NCBI RefSeq assembly: GCF_002813455.1
Contig: NZ_PHHE01000001.1
Coordinates: forward strand, 434,001-498,000
Length of the DNA stretch: 64,000 bases
Reading direction: 5' to 3'
From: Pseudomonas baetica
Lineage (GTDB): Bacteria > Pseudomonadota > Gammaproteobacteria > Pseudomonadales > Pseudomonadaceae
Part shown: piece after piece, positions 1-8,696 of the stretch
How positions within the stretch are numbered: position 1 is the stretch's first letter
Layout of the letters: each line of letters opens with the position of its first letter
Made by a program: the position numbers and the translations under genes
The notes under the pieces: generated by a model
What the model was told of the DNA's origin: nothing
What the model saw: the letters and a program-made list of their open reading frames with translations, nothing else
The model's database searches: none

Positions 1-98
1 GCAACATTGCCCATAGCCATGGTGGTGAGGTGACGTTGCAGAATTTGCGCGAGGGTGGGTTGCGGGTGACGTTGCAACTGCCGCGCAGTGTTGACTAG
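1..98 (+). CDS. gtrS: 3' end of a sensor histidine kinase (partial)
   Basis: Reading from base 3 gives 31 residues that begin NIAHSHGGEVTLQN and end LQLPRSVD before TAG at 96-98. This is the last part of a HATPase_c domain; the AHSHGGEV-type segment is common near the end of histidine kinases. The rest of the gene lies outside the window. In P. putida and P. fluorescens the glucose transporter operon is preceded by gltR-gtrS, so GtrS, the 2-ketogluconate/glucose-responsive kinase, is the likely identity. That identity rests on gene order; the kinase call rests on sequence. Confidence 0.6.
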   Translation, partial: NIAHSHGGEVTLQNLREGGLRVTLQLPRSVD

Positions 99-116
99 TC
101 AGACCGCGTTAACGTT

Positions 117-203
117 CTTCGCGAGCAGTCTCGCTCCCACATTCGACCGTGTTCCAACTGAAGGAATGCGGTCGAATGTGGGAGCGGGCTTGCTCGCGAA
201 GGC
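117..203. repeat. REP pair (inverted)
   Basis: Two REP palindromes face each other: CTTCGCGAGCAGTCTCGCTC near 118 and GTGGGAGCGGGCTTGCTCGC near 178-200. They enclose a short inverted segment built on ATTCGACC/GGTCGAAT. This is the fluorescens-group intergenic REP doublet that recurs through the window. Confidence 0.9.
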
Positions 204-235
204 GTCGGCACATTCAACACAAATGTCACAGATCG

Positions 236-315
236 GTGACAAAACCCGTCCCCTTCGTTACAAGCCCACCCCGGCCCGTTGTTTAGACTCCCCGCAGTCA
301 TAACAACAAAAAAGG
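236..315 (+). promoter_or_regulatory. Upstream regulatory module, copy A (epimerase gene)
   Basis: GTGACA (236-241), then 20 bases ending TTCGTTAC (to 261), then 18 bases, then TGTTTA (280-285) followed by ACTCC and GCAG. The same words with identical spacing occur before gltB (1589-1638). This is probably a promoter with an operator for the glucose regulator; GltR is the obvious candidate by context. The sequence alone does not identify the protein that binds. Confidence 0.55.
302..313 (+). promoter_or_regulatory. Crc/Hfq CA motif before the epimerase gene
   Basis: AACAACAAAAAA matches the AANAANAA catabolite-repression motif bound by Hfq/Crc in Pseudomonas. It overlaps the ribosome-binding region of the gene starting at 322. 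Confidence 0.5.
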
Positions 316-321
316 CCACCC

Positions 322-1581
322 ATGGATCTCTTCCACCCAGGCTTCAGCAGTTGGCTGAATGCCCCTGCCCACCAGCAATGGCTCGCCGCCGAAGGCGTGC
401 GCCTGCTGGATTTCGCCAAGGCTGCAAAGCTGCCCGAAGGCTTTGGCAACCTCGACGAACGCGGCCAGTTGCCGGCGCACGCGCAGGCCGAAACCATGAA
501 CACCGCGCGCATGACGCACAGTTTCGCCATGGCCCACATTCAGGGCCTGCCGGGTTTTGCCGAGCTGGTCGATCACGGCATCGCAGCCCTGCGCGGGCCG
601 TTGCGTGATGCCCTGCACGGTGGCTGGTTTGCAGTGGCTGAACACCGCGATGGCAACACCGGCAAGAACGCCTACCTGCACGCGTTCGTTGCACTGGCGG
701 CGAGTTCCGCCGTGGTCGCACAACGTCCCGGCGCCCAGGCTTTGCTGGATGACGCCATCGACATCATCGACACGTATTTCTGGAGCGAAGAAGAGGGCGC
801 CATGCGCGAATTCTTCAACCGCGACTGGAGCGAAGAAGAAGCCTATCGCGGTGCCAACAGCAACATGCACGCCACCGAAGCGTTTCTCGCCCTGGCCGAT
901 GTCACCGAAGATCCGCGTTGGCTGATACGTGCGCAACGCATTGTCGAGCGTGTGATCCACGGTCACGCCGCCGCCAACGGTTACATGGTCATCGAACACT
1001 TCGACCGAAACTGGCAGCCGCTGTGCGAGTACAACCAGGACAATCCGGCCGACGGTTTCCGCCCTTACGGCACCACGCCGGGCCATGGTTTTGAGTGGGC
1101 GCGGCTGTTGCTGCACCTTGAAGCCGCGCGGGTTCAGGCAGGCATGCTGACGCCAGGCTGGCTAGCCACCGACGCGCAAAAACTGTTCGAACACAATTGC
1201 CGTCACGGCTGGAACGTCGATGGTGCACCGGGCATCGTCTACACCCTCGACTGGAACAACCAAGCCGTGGTCCGCCATCGCCTGCACTGGACGCACGCCG
1301 AGGCCAGCGCCGCGGCCAGCGCTTTGCTCAAGCGCACCGGCGATGAGCAATACGAAACCTGGTACCGACTGTTCTGGGATTTTTGCGAAGTGAATTTCAT
1401 CGACCGCTGCGACGGCAGCTGGCATCACGAACTCAATCCGCAAAACACTCCAAGTGCCGATATCTGGCCGGGCAAACCCGATCTGTATCACGCCTGGCAA
1501 GCGGTGCTGATTCCGCGCCTACCCTTGGCGCCGAGCATGGCCACTGCGCTGGCACAGTTGTCCCAGAGCATTCCTGTGTAA
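322..1581 (+). CDS. AGE-family epimerase/isomerase
   Basis: 419 residues, the usual length for the N-acylglucosamine 2-epimerase fold, an (alpha/alpha)6 barrel that interconverts aldoses and ketoses or C2 epimers. Conserved active-site segments are visible: NMHATEA at 181-187, PGHGFEWA at 253-260 (His255) and DLYHAW around His390. These match the two catalytic histidines of E. coli YihS and related enzymes. There is no signal peptide, so it is cytoplasmic. It sits between gtrS and gltB, so it probably prepares a sugar (a mannose/fructose-type or cellobiose-type substrate) for the glucose pathway. The substrate cannot be read from sequence. The ATG at 322 follows AAAAAAGG. Confidence 0.85.
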   Translation: MDLFHPGFSSWLNAPAHQQWLAAEGVRLLDFAKAAKLPEGFGNLDERGQLPAHAQAETMNTARMTHSFAMAHIQGLPGFAELVDHGIAALRGPLRDALHGGWFAVAEHRDGNTGKNAYLHAFVALAASSAVVAQRPGAQALLDDAIDIIDTYFWSEEEGAMREFFNRDWSEEEAYRGANSNMHATEAFLALADVTEDPRWLIRAQRIVERVIHGHAAANGYMVIEHFDRNWQPLCEYNQDNPADGFRPYGTTPGHGFEWARLLLHLEAARVQAGMLTPGWLATDAQKLFEHNCRHGWNVDGAPGIVYTLDWNNQAVVRHRLHWTHAEASAAASALLKRTGDEQYETWYRLFWDFCEVNFIDRCDGSWHHELNPQNTPSADIWPGKPDLYHAWQAVLIPRLPLAPSMATALAQLSQSIPV

Positions 1582-1588
1582 CCATGTG

Positions 1589-1638
1589 GTGACATTCGCG
1601 CGTCCCTTCGTTACCTGCGAGGGGAATCGCCCTGTTTA
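1589..1638 (+). promoter_or_regulatory. Upstream regulatory module, copy B (gltB)
   Basis: Repeats the module at 236-315: GTGACA (1589-1594), 20 bases ending TTCGTTAC (to 1614), 18 bases, then TGTTTA (1633-1638) followed by AACTCC. The spacing is identical to copy A. Downstream of TGTTTA the leader is longer here. Confidence 0.55.
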
Positions 1639-1676
1639 AACTCCTGTGCAGCGCAAGCACCAGACTTGCAACGCAT

Positions 1677-1687
1677 AACAACAAGAA
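1677..1687 (+). promoter_or_regulatory. Crc/Hfq CA motif before gltB
   Basis: AACAACAAGAA fits AANAANAA and lies directly before the AAAGG ribosome-binding site of gltB. This suggests translational catabolite repression of glucose uptake, as is known for sugar uptake genes in Pseudomonas. Confidence 0.55.
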
Positions 1688-1700
1688 AGGTACATCTCAG

Positions 1701-3002
1701 ATGAATGCGATTTCTCGCCTCGCTACTGTCATTTCTGTCGCCTCCCTGTTCCCGCTCGCAATTCTGCCTCTCAGTGTTTCCGCTGCCGAATCCAAAGGTT
1801 CGGTGGAAGTCGTGCACTGGTGGACCTCCGGTGGCGAAAAAGCTGCCGTTGATGTGCTCAAGGCCCAAGTCGAAAAAGACGGTTTCACCTGGAAAGACGG
1901 CGCAGTCGCCGGTGGTGGCGGTGCGACTGCCATGACCGTGCTGAAAAGCCGTGCAGTTGCCGGCAACCCGCCAGGCGTTGCCCAGATTAAAGGCCCGGAC
2001 ATCCAGGAATGGGCGTCGACCGGCCTGCTCGACACCGACGTTCTGAAAGACGTTGCCAAGTCGGAAAAGTGGGACAGCCTGCTCGACAAGAAAGTCTCCG
2101 ATACCGTGAAGTACGACGGTGATTACGTGGCCGTGCCGGTGAACATTCACCGTGTGAACTGGCTGTGGATCAACCCGGAAGTCTTCAAGAAAGCCGGCAT
2201 CGAAAAAGCCCCGACCACCCTCGAAGAATTCTACGCCGCTGGCGACAAGCTCAAGTCTGCGGGCTTCATCCCGCTGGCTCACGGCGGTCAGCCTTGGCAG
2301 GACAGCACCGTGTTCGAAGCCGTTGTGCTCTCGGTCATGGGTGTTGATGGCTACAAGAAAGCCCTGGTCGATCTGGACAACGCTGCGCTGACTGGCCCGG
2401 AAATGGTCAAGGCCCTGACCGAACTGAAGAAAGTCGCGACCTACATGGACGCCGACGGCAAAGGCCAGGACTGGAACCTGGAAGCGGCCAAAGTCATCAA
2501 CGGCAAGGCCGGCATGCAGATCATGGGTGACTGGGCCAAGTCCGAATGGACTGCCGCGAAGAAAATCGCCGGCAAGGATTACCAGTGCGTAGCCTTCCCG
2601 GGCACCGACAAGGCGTTCACCTACAACATCGACTCCCTCGCTGTGTTCAAGCAGAAAGACGCCGGCACTGCCGCGGGTCAGAAGGACATTGCCAAAGTCG
2701 TGCTGGGTGAAAACTTCCAGAAAGTCTTCAGCATCAACAAAGGCTCGATCCCGGTACGTATCGACATGTTGAACGACATGGAGAAACTCGGTTTCGACTC
2801 CTGCGCACAGACCGCTGCCAAGGACTTCCTGGCCGACGCCAAGTCCGGCGGTTTGCAGCCGAGCATGGCGCACAACATGGCGACCACGCTGGCCGTGCAA
2901 GGCGCGTTCTTTGACGTAGTGACCAACTACATCAACGACCCGAAAGCCGACCCGGCTGACACCGCCAAGAAACTCGGCGCGGCGATCAAGTCGGCCAAAT
3001 AA
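1701..3002 (+). CDS. gltB: Glucose ABC transporter, periplasmic binding protein
   Basis: 433 residues with a clear Sec signal peptide (a hydrophobic stretch to about residue 28, ending SVSAA before ESKG). The mature protein opens [13 protein letters not shown], typical of family 1 sugar-binding proteins. It captures glucose in the periplasm and passes it to the GltF/GltG permease. It is first gene of the transporter unit; a REP doublet of about 90 bases separates it from gltF. That REP may stabilise the gltB message, so that binding protein is made in excess. The start follows AAAGG with a CA-rich leader. Confidence 0.93.
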   Translation: MNAISRLATVISVASLFPLAILPLSVSAAESKGSVEVVHWWTSGGEKAAVDVLKAQVEKDGFTWKDGAVAGGGGATAMTVLKSRAVAGNPPGVAQIKGPDIQEWASTGLLDTDVLKDVAKSEKWDSLLDKKVSDTVKYDGDYVAVPVNIHRVNWLWINPEVFKKAGIEKAPTTLEEFYAAGDKLKSAGFIPLAHGGQPWQDSTVFEAVVLSVMGVDGYKKALVDLDNAALTGPEMVKALTELKKVATYMDADGKGQDWNLEAAKVINGKAGMQIMGDWAKSEWTAAKKIAGKDYQCVAFPGTDKAFTYNIDSLAVFKQKDAGTAAGQKDIAKVVLGENFQKVFSINKGSIPVRIDMLNDMEKLGFDSCAQTAAKDFLADAKSGGLQPSMAHNMATTLAVQGAFFDVVTNYINDPKADPADTAKKLGAAIKSAK

Positions 3003-3022
3003 CCAAAAGCAGGCTCGAACCC

Positions 3023-3112
3023 TGTGGGAGCGAGCCTGCTCGCGAAAGCGGTGTGTCAGTTAACCGATGTGTCGACTGATACCACGCCTTCGCGAGCAGG
3101 CTCGCTCCCACC
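3023..3112. repeat. REP pair between gltB and gltF
   Basis: GTGGGAGCGAGCCTGCTCGC near 3024 and its inverse at about 3090-3110 enclose a shorter inverted core (GTCAGTTAACCG with CGACTGATAC). The element lies inside the transporter transcription unit. Confidence 0.9.
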
Positions 3113-3148
3113 AGGGAATGCCTTTGTCATCTTATTCTGGATTTCCCC

Positions 3149-4057
3149 ATGAGTTCTGTTGCTGTGTTCAGCAAAGCCTCGCCGTTCGATGCATTGCAAC
3201 GCTGGCTACCGAAACTGGTGCTGGCGCCGAGCATGTTCATCGTGCTGGTGGGCTTTTATGGCTACATCCTGTGGACGTTCGTGCTGTCGTTCACGACCTC
3301 GACGTTCCTGCCCAACTACAAGTGGGCCGGTCTGGCGCAGTATCAGCGGCTGTTCGACAACGATCGCTGGTGGGTCGCGAGCAAGAACCTCGCGCTGTTC
3401 GGCGGCATGTTCATCGGCATCACCTTGGTGATCGGCGTGTTGCTGGCGGTGTTCCTCGACCAGCGTATCCGTCGTGAAGGTTTCATCCGCACCATTTACC
3501 TGTACCCGATGGCGCTCTCGATGATCGTGACCGGTACCGCGTGGAAATGGCTGCTCAACCCAGGCATGGGCCTGGACAAATTGTTGCGTGACTGGGGCTG
3601 GGAAGGCTTCCGTCTGGACTGGCTGATCGACCCGGATCGCGTGGTCTACTGCCTGGTGATTGCCGCTGTCTGGCAAGCCTCGGGCTTCATCATGGCGATG
3701 TTCCTCGCCGGCCTGCGTGGCGTTGATCAATCGATCATCCGTGCGGCGCAGATCGACGGCGCGAGCATGCCGACCATCTACTGGAAAGTGGTGCTGCCAA
3801 GCCTGCGTCCGGTGTTCTTCAGTGCGGTGATGATTCTGGCGCACATCGCAATCAAGAGCTTCGACCTGGTCGCGGCAATGACTGCCGGTGGCCCGGGTTA
3901 CTCCTCCGATTTGCCGGCGATGTTCATGTACTCGTTCACCTTCAGTCGCGGCCAGATGGGCATGGGCTCGGCCAGTGCGATTCTGATGCTCGGTGCGATT
4001 CTCGCGATCATCGTGCCTTACCTGTACTCCGAGCTGAGGACCAAGCGTAATGACTAG
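3149..4057 (+). CDS. gltF: Glucose ABC transporter permease 1
   Basis: 302 residues, a MalF-type inner-membrane subunit with about six hydrophobic segments. The EAA loop is at about 199-218 (AAQIDGASMPTIYWKVVLPS), the site that docks on the ATPase. It pairs with GltG and overlaps it by 8 bases (4050-4057), indicating translational coupling. Confidence 0.93.
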   Translation: MSSVAVFSKASPFDALQRWLPKLVLAPSMFIVLVGFYGYILWTFVLSFTTSTFLPNYKWAGLAQYQRLFDNDRWWVASKNLALFGGMFIGITLVIGVLLAVFLDQRIRREGFIRTIYLYPMALSMIVTGTAWKWLLNPGMGLDKLLRDWGWEGFRLDWLIDPDRVVYCLVIAAVWQASGFIMAMFLAGLRGVDQSIIRAAQIDGASMPTIYWKVVLPSLRPVFFSAVMILAHIAIKSFDLVAAMTAGGPGYSSDLPAMFMYSFTFSRGQMGMGSASAILMLGAILAIIVPYLYSELRTKRND

Positions 4058-4895
4058 TCTCGCTGCCAAACCTGCGATCAGCCTGAGTCGCATCGCGATC
4101 TACGCGGTGCTGATCCTCGCCGTTCTGCTTTATCTGGTGCCGCTGGTGGTCATGTTGCTGACCAGCTTCAAGACCCCGGAAGACATCAGCACCGGCAACC
4201 TGCTGAGCTGGCCGACCGTGGTCAGCGGCATCGGCTGGGTCAAGGCCTGGGCCACGGTTGACGGGTACTTCTGGAACTCGATCAAAATCACCGTGCCGGC
4301 CGTAATCATCTCCACCGCCATTGGTGCGTTGAACGGTTATGTGCTGTCGTTCTGGCGCTTCCGGGGTTCGCAGTTGTTCTTTGGTCTGCTGTTGTTCGGC
4401 TGCTTCCTGCCGTTCCAGACCGTGCTGCTGCCAGCCTCGTTCACCCTCGGCAAGATGGGTCTGGCCAGCACCACCACCGGCCTGGTGTTTATCCACGTGG
4501 TTTACGGTCTGGCGTTCACCACGCTGTTCTTCCGTAACTACTACGTGAGCATTCCCGATGCACTGGTGAAGGCCGCACGTCTGGATGGCGCGGGTTTCTT
4601 CACGATTTTCCGCCGGATCATTCTGCCGATGTCGACGCCGATCATCATGGTCTGCCTGATCTGGCAGTTCACCCAGATCTGGAACGACTTCCTGTTCGGT
4701 GTGGTGTTCTCCAGCGGCGATTCGCAACCGATCACCGTGGCGCTGAACAACCTGGTCAACACCAGCACCGGCGCCAAGGAATACAACGTGGATATGGCAG
4801 CGGCGATGATCGCCGGCCTGCCGACCCTGCTGGTCTATGTGGTCGCAGGCAAGTATTTCGTGCGCGGGCTGACGGCCGGCGCAGTCAAGGGGTAA
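4050..4895 (+). CDS. gltG: Glucose ABC transporter permease 2
   Basis: 281 residues, a MalG-type permease. Membrane segments begin at about residues 14-37. The EAA loop lies at about 175-193 (KAARLDGAGFFTIFRRIIL). It ends AVKG two bases before the ATPase gene start, so gltFGK are one tight translational unit. Confidence 0.93.
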   Translation: MTSLAAKPAISLSRIAIYAVLILAVLLYLVPLVVMLLTSFKTPEDISTGNLLSWPTVVSGIGWVKAWATVDGYFWNSIKITVPAVIISTAIGALNGYVLSFWRFRGSQLFFGLLLFGCFLPFQTVLLPASFTLGKMGLASTTTGLVFIHVVYGLAFTTLFFRNYYVSIPDALVKAARLDGAGFFTIFRRIILPMSTPIIMVCLIWQFTQIWNDFLFGVVFSSGDSQPITVALNNLVNTSTGAKEYNVDMAAAMIAGLPTLLVYVVAGKYFVRGLTAGAVKG

Positions 4896-4897
4896 TC

Positions 4898-6058
4898 ATG
4901 GCTACGCTCGAACTTCGCAACGTAAACAAAACCTATGGTGCCGGCCTGCCGGACACCCTGAAGAACATCGAACTGTCGATCAAGGACGGTGAGTTCCTGA
5001 TCCTTGTCGGCCCGTCGGGCTGCGGCAAGTCGACCCTGATGAACTGCATCGCGGGTCTGGAAACCATCACCGGCGGCGCGATCATGATCGGTGACCAGGA
5101 CGTCAGCGGCATGAGCCCCAAGGATCGCGACATCGCCATGGTGTTCCAGTCCTACGCGCTGTACCCGACCATGAGCGTGCGCGAGAACATCGAGTTCGGC
5201 TTGAAGATTCGCAAGATGCCGCAGTCGGCAATCGACGAAGAAGTCGCCCGCGTGGCCAAGCTGTTGCAGATCGAACACCTGCTCAATCGCAAGCCGGGCC
5301 AACTCTCCGGTGGTCAGCAACAGCGCGTGGCGATGGGCCGTGCGCTGGCGCGTCGGCCGAAGATTTATCTGTTCGACGAACCGCTGTCCAACCTCGACGC
5401 GAAGCTGCGCGTCGAGATGCGCACCGAAATGAAACTGATGCACCAGCGCCTGAAAACCACCACGGTCTACGTGACCCACGACCAGATCGAAGCGATGACC
5501 CTAGGCGACAAGGTTGCGGTGATGAAGGACGGCATCATCCAGCAGTTCGGCACGCCGAAAGACATCTACAACGATCCGGCCAACCTGTTTGTGGCGAGCT
5601 TCATCGGTTCGCCGCCGATGAACTTCATTCCGCTGCGCCTGCAACGCAAGGACGGTCGTCTGCTGGCGCTGCTCGACAGTGGTCAGGCGCGTTGCGAGTT
5701 GCCGATGGGCATGCAGGACGCCGGGCTGGAAGATCGCGAAGTGATTCTCGGCCTGCGCCCGGAGCAGATTGTTCTGGCGAGCGGCGAGGGCAATGGCCTG
5801 CCGAGTATTCGCGCTGAAGTGCAGGTCACCGAGCCGACCGGTCCGGACACCTTGGTGTTCGTCAACCTGAACGACACCAAGGTCTGCTGCCGCCTGGCGC
5901 CGGACGTGGCGCCGCAGGTGGGCGAGAGCCTGACGTTGCAGTTCGATCCGTCGAAAGTGTTGTTGTTCGATGCCAAGACTGGCGAACGGCTGGGTGTTGC
6001 CGGTCAACCACAGACCGATGCGCGGTCTGCGAACGTGGCGCAATTCAAGGGCCGCTGA
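4898..6058 (+). CDS. gltK: Glucose ABC transporter ATP-binding protein
   Basis: 386 residues, MalK/UgpC type. Walker A GPSGCGKST is at 38-46, the signature LSGGQ at 136-140, Walker B IYLFDEP at 156-162 and the switch histidine in VTHDQ at 194. After residue 240 comes a regulatory TOBE-like C-terminal domain. It energises glucose import through GltFG. A REP doublet follows the stop codon, before oprB. Confidence 0.95.
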   Translation: MATLELRNVNKTYGAGLPDTLKNIELSIKDGEFLILVGPSGCGKSTLMNCIAGLETITGGAIMIGDQDVSGMSPKDRDIAMVFQSYALYPTMSVRENIEFGLKIRKMPQSAIDEEVARVAKLLQIEHLLNRKPGQLSGGQQQRVAMGRALARRPKIYLFDEPLSNLDAKLRVEMRTEMKLMHQRLKTTTVYVTHDQIEAMTLGDKVAVMKDGIIQQFGTPKDIYNDPANLFVASFIGSPPMNFIPLRLQRKDGRLLALLDSGQARCELPMGMQDAGLEDREVILGLRPEQIVLASGEGNGLPSIRAEVQVTEPTGPDTLVFVNLNDTKVCCRLAPDVAPQVGESLTLQFDPSKVLLFDAKTGERLGVAGQPQTDARSANVAQFKGR

Positions 6059-6066
6059 GGAACAAA

Positions 6067-6158
6067 TGTGGGAGCGGGCTTGCTCGCGAAAGCGCAGTGT
6101 CAGGCAACACATGTACTGACTGACACGACGCCTTCGCGAGCAAGCCCGCTCCCACAGG
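6067..6158. repeat. REP pair between gltK and oprB
   Basis: GTGGGAGCGGGCTTGCTCGC at about 6069 and its inverse at about 6135-6157, with a central GTGTCAGGCAAC/TGACTGACAC arm. Confidence 0.9.
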
Positions 6159-6224
6159 GGAGCACGCGGTGAATGGCCTGTCATTCGCCGCACTTTATGT
6201 AAACCGCGTTAGATAAAAACAGTT

Positions 6225-6236
6225 AATAACAATAAA
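6225..6236 (+). promoter_or_regulatory. Crc/Hfq CA motif before oprB
   Basis: AATAACAATAAA fits the AANAANAA motif and lies just before the GAGGAAGTAGGG ribosome-binding region of oprB. Confidence 0.5.
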
Positions 6237-6251
6237 GACGAGGAAGTAGGG

Positions 6252-7601
6252 ATGAAAATGAAACACGTCAATGCCCGGTTGATCTGCCAAGTGTCAGCTG
6301 CGGCGGCATTGGTGCTGGCCGGTAATGCAATGGCTGCCGATGCCTTCAGTTCCGATTCCAAATGGATGACCGGCGACTGGGGTGGCGAGCGGACCAAGCT
6401 GATCGAGCAAGGTATCGACATCAAGGCCGACTACGTTGGCGAAGTCGGAGGCAACCTGAACGGTGGCTACAACGACGACAAGACCGCGCGTTACGCCGAC
6501 CAGTTTGGCCTGGGCGTGGCACTGGATCTGCAAAAACTGTGGGGCTGGGATAACACCCAGGCCAAGATCCAGCTGACCAACCGTAACGGCTACAACATCT
6601 CCAACGACCGTGTGGGCGATCCGCGTGCCGGTACCTTGAGCTCGTCTCAGGAAGTCTACGGTCGTGGCCACATGGTGCGTCTGACCCAGTTGTGGATTCA
6701 GCACCAGTTCTTCGACAACAAGCTCGACGTCAAGGCCGGTTACTTCGGTGAAGGCGAAGACTTCAACACCTTCCCGTGCGACTTCCAGAACCTGGCGTTC
6801 TGCGGTTCCCAAGTGGGTAACTGGGCGACCAACATCTGGTACAACTGGCCTGTCAGCCAGGCCGCGATCCGCGTGAAGTACAACATCAACGACGAGCTCT
6901 ACGCGCAGATCGGTGCGTACAACCAGAACCCGTCGCAGCTGGAACACGGCAACGGCTTCAAGCTCAGCGGCAGCGGCACCAAAGGTACCGTTCTTCCGGT
7001 TGAATTGGTCTGGTCGCCGAAGGTCAACAGCCTGCCTGGCGAATACCGTGTCGGTTACTACAAGAGTACGGCCGATGCCGACGACGTTCGTGAAGACGTC
7101 AACGGTTTCGACGCCGCCACCACTGGCGATGCTTATAAGACCCACAGCAGCAAAAGCGGCTACTGGTTCGTGGCGCAACAGCAACTCACCAGCCACAACG
7201 GTGATGCCTCGCGCGGTCTGAACATCGCGGCCAACGCCACCTTCCACGACAAGGAGACCAACTTCATCGACAACTACCAGTCGGTGATGTTTGTCTACAA
7301 AGGCCCGTTCGACGCGCGTCCGAAGGATGACGTCGGTATCGGCGCGGCGCGTATCCACGTCAACGATGACGTGAAGAAAAATGCCGAGCTGCTGAACGTT
7401 TCCAACGGTGTTTCGGATTACGACAATCCGGTGTTCTCGCCGATTCGTGAAACCGAATACAACTACGAGATCAACTACGGCTTCCACGTCACCAACTGGC
7501 TGACCGTGCGTCCTAACCTGCAATACATCACTCACCCAGGCGGTGTGGATGAAGTGGACAACGCTCTGGTCGCGGGCCTGAAAATTCAGTCTACGTTCTA
7601 A
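6252..7601 (+). CDS. oprB: Carbohydrate-selective porin OprB
   Basis: 449 residues. A signal peptide ends in GNAMA before ADAFSSD at about residue 28. The mature protein has the OprB opening KWMTGDWGGERTKLIEQGID and alternating beta-strand character, and ends in Phe (LKIQSTF), as outer-membrane barrels do. It admits glucose and other sugars into the periplasm for GltB. It has its own leader with a CA motif and is followed by a strong terminator, so it can be transcribed apart from the permease genes. Confidence 0.94.
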   Translation: MKMKHVNARLICQVSAAAALVLAGNAMAADAFSSDSKWMTGDWGGERTKLIEQGIDIKADYVGEVGGNLNGGYNDDKTARYADQFGLGVALDLQKLWGWDNTQAKIQLTNRNGYNISNDRVGDPRAGTLSSSQEVYGRGHMVRLTQLWIQHQFFDNKLDVKAGYFGEGEDFNTFPCDFQNLAFCGSQVGNWATNIWYNWPVSQAAIRVKYNINDELYAQIGAYNQNPSQLEHGNGFKLSGSGTKGTVLPVELVWSPKVNSLPGEYRVGYYKSTADADDVREDVNGFDAATTGDAYKTHSSKSGYWFVAQQQLTSHNGDASRGLNIAANATFHDKETNFIDNYQSVMFVYKGPFDARPKDDVGIGAARIHVNDDVKKNAELLNVSNGVSDYDNPVFSPIRETEYNYEINYGFHVTNWLTVRPNLQYITHPGGVDEVDNALVAGLKIQSTF

Positions 7602-7639
7602 CGCGTCTGCGATAAGCTCCTCTCTATGTGCGCATATTT

Positions 7640-7669
7640 GCGGACAGCTCAGGCTGTCCGCTTTTTTTT
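7640..7669 (+). terminator. Rho-independent terminator after oprB
   Basis: A perfect 9-bp stem GCGGACAGC/GCTGTCCGC with loop TCAG, followed by eight T residues. Confidence 0.92.
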
Positions 7670-7715
7670 GGGGGGCGGCGCGCCCCTGTGAAAGACGAGT
7701 TCAGGATCGTGGCAA

Positions 7716-8570
7716 ATGCATGAGCATCCGCTACAACGCTTCTTCAAATCCCTGCGTGAACAACCGGTGTTCGCCTGGGAGCGCTATCAGATGCGCGACG
7801 TGTTGGTGATCGATCACCCGCTGTGTCAGGCGGTGTTCAGTCGTCAGGGTGCGCAGTTGCTGCACTTTCAGCCACGCGGGCAGAAACCGTGGTTGTGGTG
7901 TGCGACGAAGTGGCCGCATGTTGGTGCCATTCGTGGTGGTGTGCCGGTGTGCTGGCCGTGGTATGGCCGCCATCCGAGCGAAAACGCATGGCCGTCCCAT
8001 GGCTGGGCGCGTTTGCTTGACTGGAAACTGCTCGACAGCAGCCATGCCGAAGACGGTGTACGCCTGCACTGGCAATTACAGCTGTGCGACTGGCAGGTTG
8101 ATCTGCACGCGCACCTTGGCGAACGCATGGAATTACGCCTGAGCACCGAGCATCAGGACGACATGCCGTGCCAGTTGAGTCAGGCTTTGCACGCTTACTG
8201 GCGTATTGGCGATGTCGGTGAGATAGCGCTGTCTGGGCTCGAAGGCGCGCAAGGTTATGACCAGTTGAACCGCCAGGTTTGTCAGCAGGAGGGCGAGTTG
8301 CGGGTCGATGGAGGCTGTCAGCGGGTATTCCAGCATGACGGCGAATTGCAGCTCAAGGATCACGCCTGGCAGCGCGAGTTGTGCATCGATACCGGTGACA
8401 GTGGCGATACGGTGGTGTGGCATCCGGGATCGCGGCCGTTGTTGGGCGTGAGTTGGGATGAGGTGACGGAGTTTGTGTGTGTGGAGGCGGCGGCGGGGGG
8501 CACTGACAGCCTGCATCTGGCGCCGGGGGAGAAGGCGCATTTGAGTTTGCAGGCGTGGGCAGCGGCCTGA
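7716..8570 (+). CDS. D-hexose-6-phosphate mutarotase
   Basis: 284 residues, an aldose-1-epimerase-like beta-sandwich of the YeaD family. RGGVPVCWPWYG at 73-84 and PSHGWAR at 93-99 carry the family's phosphate-binding arginine and catalytic histidine (His95). It speeds the exchange of alpha and beta anomers of glucose-6-phosphate, the substrate of Zwf encoded nearby. It lies directly after oprB and is separated from hexR by a REP doublet. Cytoplasmic. Confidence 0.9.
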   Translation: MHEHPLQRFFKSLREQPVFAWERYQMRDVLVIDHPLCQAVFSRQGAQLLHFQPRGQKPWLWCATKWPHVGAIRGGVPVCWPWYGRHPSENAWPSHGWARLLDWKLLDSSHAEDGVRLHWQLQLCDWQVDLHAHLGERMELRLSTEHQDDMPCQLSQALHAYWRIGDVGEIALSGLEGAQGYDQLNRQVCQQEGELRVDGGCQRVFQHDGELQLKDHAWQRELCIDTGDSGDTVVWHPGSRPLLGVSWDEVTEFVCVEAAAGGTDSLHLAPGEKAHLSLQAWAAA

Positions 8571-8600
8571 TTCGGAATCTTGTGGTGAATCGGCTGGCCC

Positions 8601-8672
8601 CTTCGCGAGCAAGCCCGCTCCCACAGGGGAATGCATTCCAAATGTGGGCGCGGGCTTGCTCGCGAAGAGGCC
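8601..8672. repeat. REP pair between mutarotase gene and hexR
   Basis: TTCGCGAGCAAGCCCGCTCC followed by its inverse near 8644-8668, with an inner GGAATGCATTCC palindrome. It lies between two convergent genes. Confidence 0.9.
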
Positions 8673-8696
8673 GGATCAGTCAGCCGAGATCGCGGA

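Noticed and set aside
88..303. Short frames spanning the REP doublet
   Set aside because: They translate REP palindromes; such frames recur at every REP pair and are not genes.
298..1116. Long antisense frame over the epimerase gene
   Set aside because: Mirror of high-GC codon bias; no ribosome-binding site or family, while the plus-strand gene has clear motifs.
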